From Frankiales bacterium (GTDB taxonomy: Bacteria; Actinomycetota; Actinomycetes; Mycobacteriales; SCTD01): a stretch of DNA of 5,353 nt. Below, in pieces: positions 4,661 to 5,353 of the stretch (within the stretch, counting starts at the first letter, position 1; every line of letters begins with the position of its first letter). Location: positions 1 through 5,353 of the forward strand of contig JAOPWW010000020.1 in assembly GCA_025965495.1 (NCBI GenBank), written 5' to 3'. The position numbers were made by a program, and so were the translations under genes. The notes beneath the pieces are model-generated. The model had not been told where the DNA came from and did not search any database. It saw only the letters and a program-made list of their open reading frames with translations.

Positions 4661-5353
4661 TCACGGGGCGATCCGCTGCTTGAGCGCGGTGATGGCGTCC
4701 ACCGGCGTCGGGTCGGTGCCCTCGAGCAGGGCGAGGTAGGTGCTGGCCCAGTCGAGCAGGCCGACCAGCGAGGCGAGCCGCTCGAAGGAGCTGGCGCCCT
4801 CGGCGACCAGCGCCGACACCCCGATGCCCCGCTCCTGGGCGAGCTCGGTGCTGACGTCGGCCCGCCGGGCGACCTGCGGGTGCTCCTCAGTGTCGCGCAG
4901 CAGCACCAGGTGCAGGCTGGGCAGCGGCTCGACGACGTCGTGGCCGAGGTCGTCGGGGTCCGCGAACAGGTCCGCCTCGGTGCGCAGCCCACGGGCGAAC
5001 GGCCCGTCGAACGCCACGACCTGGTTGTGGTTCGCCTCGGGCAGCACGCCCCACGTCGCCGGGTACTGCGCGTTCTCGTTGAGCTGGCAGGCCGCGCGGT
5101 AGGCGGCGGTGCCGGTCATCGGCGACGTGCCCCACAGCACGGGCACGGTCCGCGACAGCTCCAGCGCGAGGCGCTTCGCGGGGTTGACGACGGTGTCGGC
5201 GTCGGGGCGGCAGCGGGCAGCCAGCTCCTCCAGGCGCGCGGCGGTCGCCTCGACGGCCTCGGGCGGCGCCTGCAGCAGCCCGAGCGCGTGCCCGGCGACG
5301 ACGAGCGGGGTCGACAGCGCCCAGACCGAGGCGCGCGGCTGGCGGCCCTGCGT
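4661..5353 (-). CDS. SIS-domain phosphoglucose/phosphomannose isomerase family protein, partial (5' end beyond window)
   Basis: The 230 codons visible up to the right edge are open and have no convincing start; an internal GTG at 5146 falls in the middle of a conserved strand (TVPVLWGTSP), so the gene continues outside the window. The visible part is the C-terminal SIS-like domain of the bifunctional phosphoglucose/phosphomannose isomerase type, an enzyme interconverting glucose-6-P or mannose-6-P with fructose-6-P. In visible numbering, E93 in the QLNENAQ motif and H109 in PEANHNQVV are 16 residues apart. That is the spacing of Glu203 and His219 of the Pyrobaculum enzyme. K225, six residues from the C-terminus (ALKQRIAP), fits the catalytic C-terminal lysine. 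LRDTEEHPQVARR and a LASLVGLLDWASTYLALLEG helix are also typical. Many actinobacterial members are annotated only as SIS-domain proteins, and activity has to be inferred. It is the first gene before the CDF transporter. Confidence 0.92.
   Translation of the reverse strand, partial: TQGRQPRASVWALSTPLVVAGHALGLLQAPPEAVEATAARLEELAARCRPDADTVVNPAKRLALELSRTVPVLWGTSPMTGTAAYRAACQLNENAQYPATWGVLPEANHNQVVAFDGPFARGLRTEADLFADPDDLGHDVVEPLPSLHLVLLRDTEEHPQVARRADVSTELAQERGIGVSALVAEGASSFERLASLVGLLDWASTYLALLEGTDPTPVDAITALKQRIAP

Noticed and set aside
3283..4683. Plus-strand open frame of 466 codons over the HNH and CDF genes
   Set aside because: Highly charged His/Asp/Arg/Glu text is the antisense of transmembrane Leu/Val codons. 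It overlaps two well-supported genes.
4648..4992. N-terminal extension of the CDF gene by 115 codons
   Set aside because: The extension is out of frame within the SIS gene and is Ser/Arg/Pro-rich shadow text. The CDF family begins just before its first membrane segment.

Overview
The window is chromosomal DNA from a very GC-rich bacterium. Codon third positions are almost all G or C, GTG starts are common, and there is a long isomerase-type SIS gene next to a cation diffusion facilitator gene. These traits point to an actinobacterium; the genus cannot be fixed from the sequence. It is almost fully coding: seven genes, of which the last is cut by the right edge. No tRNA, rRNA, CRISPR array, transposase or integrase is visible.

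Layout, left to right. (1) Minus strand, 19-1780: a short-form (archaeal/Thermotoga-like) S-adenosylhomocysteine hydrolase homologue, followed by an overlapping 172-aa protein of unknown function. The hydrolase-like protein keeps its NAD site and most catalytic residues, but the lysine and aspartate of the TK...DN active-site segment are Gln and Ala. (2) A 115-bp divergent intergenic region, 1781-1895, with a three-copy octamer cluster that looks like an operator and a possible leaderless promoter for the hydrolase-like gene. (3) Plus strand, 1896-3143: two adjacent Ala/Glu/Arg/Lys-rich coiled-coil proteins. The first begins with a CsbD-like stress domain; the second carries a related short motif after its own N-terminal segment. 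They are closed by a 14-bp hairpin whose G-U pairs make it specific to the plus-strand transcript. (4) Plus strand, 3233-3718: a small stand-alone HNH endonuclease-like protein with a C-terminal extension. (5) Minus strand, 3715-5353: a CDF metal transporter preceded by a phosphoglucose/phosphomannose isomerase-type SIS protein (only its C-terminal part is in the window). The HNH and CDF genes converge and share one CTAG as both stop codons.

How the genes may work together. SIS-CDF is one operon by spacing (13 bp). The hydrolase-like gene and its 172-aa follower are a second, translationally coupled unit. The CsbD-like pair is a third unit, probably stress related. Metabolic links between the units are not shown by the sequence. 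The points most worth following are the altered active site of the hydrolase homologue together with its uncharacterised partner, the motif shared by the two coiled-coil proteins, and the operator-like cluster between the divergent units.
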